Shown here piece by piece: positions 63,694-64,000 of a stretch of DNA of 64,000 bases; the first letter of the stretch is position 1, and each line of letters opens with the position of its first letter. The notes under the pieces were generated by a model. That model saw nothing but the letters and a program-made list of their open reading frames with translations, was not told the DNA's origin and ran no database searches. Source of the stretch: Corynespora cassiicola. Its lineage: Eukaryota > Ascomycota > Dothideomycetes > Pleosporales > Corynesporascaceae. Position numbers and translations under genes: made by a program. Location: contig JAEUWY010000010.1 of assembly GCA_022059125.1 (NCBI GenBank), forward strand, positions 477,812 to 541,811. Direction: 5' to 3'.

Positions 63694-64000
63694 TAATGTT
63701 TTTTGGTCGTGGGGATAGGGGGTGGTGATGGGGGTGTGGTGTTGTGGGAGATGGTGGAGGAACGGTGTTGAGGGAACTTTTTTTTGGGGATAGAAAATCG
63801 AGTATTGGCTACAGTACTGTCAGAGTTTTTGCATGGAAGCTCCGCTCTATGGATTGTGGGCTGAAATTATTTGAGTTCCGCGTTCGGGGCTCTGGTGCCC
63901 TAGATTTTGACCAAGTCCGCTTAAGGCCTCTTTGGCACAAGTTAACTTTAGGTGGTCGGGCCATTCCATGTTGTCAACGAATCATACATATGTTTATGAA
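63694..64000. other. Right-edge intergenic sequence
   Basis: G-rich sequence after the tRNA gene with no visible gene or repeat structure up to the window edge. Confidence 0.5.

Overview
The window looks like a filamentous ascomycete chromosome (Pezizomycotina, most likely a Dothideomycete of the Pleosporales type). The signs are short introns (about 45-115 nt) with GTRNGT donors and CTNAY branch sites, an intron-bearing tRNA-Leu(CAA), fungal-only families (HET, HeLo/DUF7580, DUF6594, a fungal C2H2 family, a fungal hybrid histidine kinase), and a sharply two-part composition: gene-bearing flanks around about 34.7 kb of extremely AT-rich sequence (about 15,540-50,270) with the marks of repeat-induced point mutation (RIP). 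The species assignment is inference.

Left flank (1-15,539): a hybrid histidine kinase running off the left edge; an ADP-ribosylglycohydrolase; an epoxide-hydrolase-like alpha/beta hydrolase; a HET-domain gene broken by one in-frame TGA; then a head-to-head pair. One partner is a 993-aa C2H2 protein ending in a retropepsin-like (DTG) domain. The other is a HeLo-like/DUF7580 protein whose stop codon touches the AT-rich block.

AT-rich block: no open frame of about 60 codons or more. It is a nest of dead transposons that can be put in order from target-site duplications. A reverse LTR-element remnant is cut by a TA-flanked inverted-repeat DNA transposon, which is cut by a 7,147-bp LTR element (TSD CTAAG/CTAAA). 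A sister 7,198-bp element (TSD TTAAT on both sides) sits in a second inverted-repeat structure. Next come a reverse Ty3/Gypsy element with readable reverse-transcriptase remains, a truncated third copy of the first LTR family, paired 495-bp repeats, and a long (ACT)n tract. LTR pairs differ almost only by C/T and G/A transitions.

Right flank (50,454-64,000): a short paralogue of the retropepsin gene with a matching intron position; a DUF6594 membrane protein; a 1,007-aa fusion of an OTT_1508-like deaminase, a protein kinase and two C-terminal membrane helices; then housekeeping genes (NIPSNAP-family protein, CDP-alcohol phosphotransferase, tRNA-Leu).

The genes next to the AT-rich block are of the type linked to fungal allorecognition and regulated cell death, while those at the outer ends are conserved metabolic or signalling genes. 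The most novel candidates are the deaminase-kinase-membrane fusion and the retropepsin/HeLo divergent pair. The pair resembles, in principle, the known HET-Q1 protease / HET-Q2 gasdermin pair, but uses a different protease class and a different effector.
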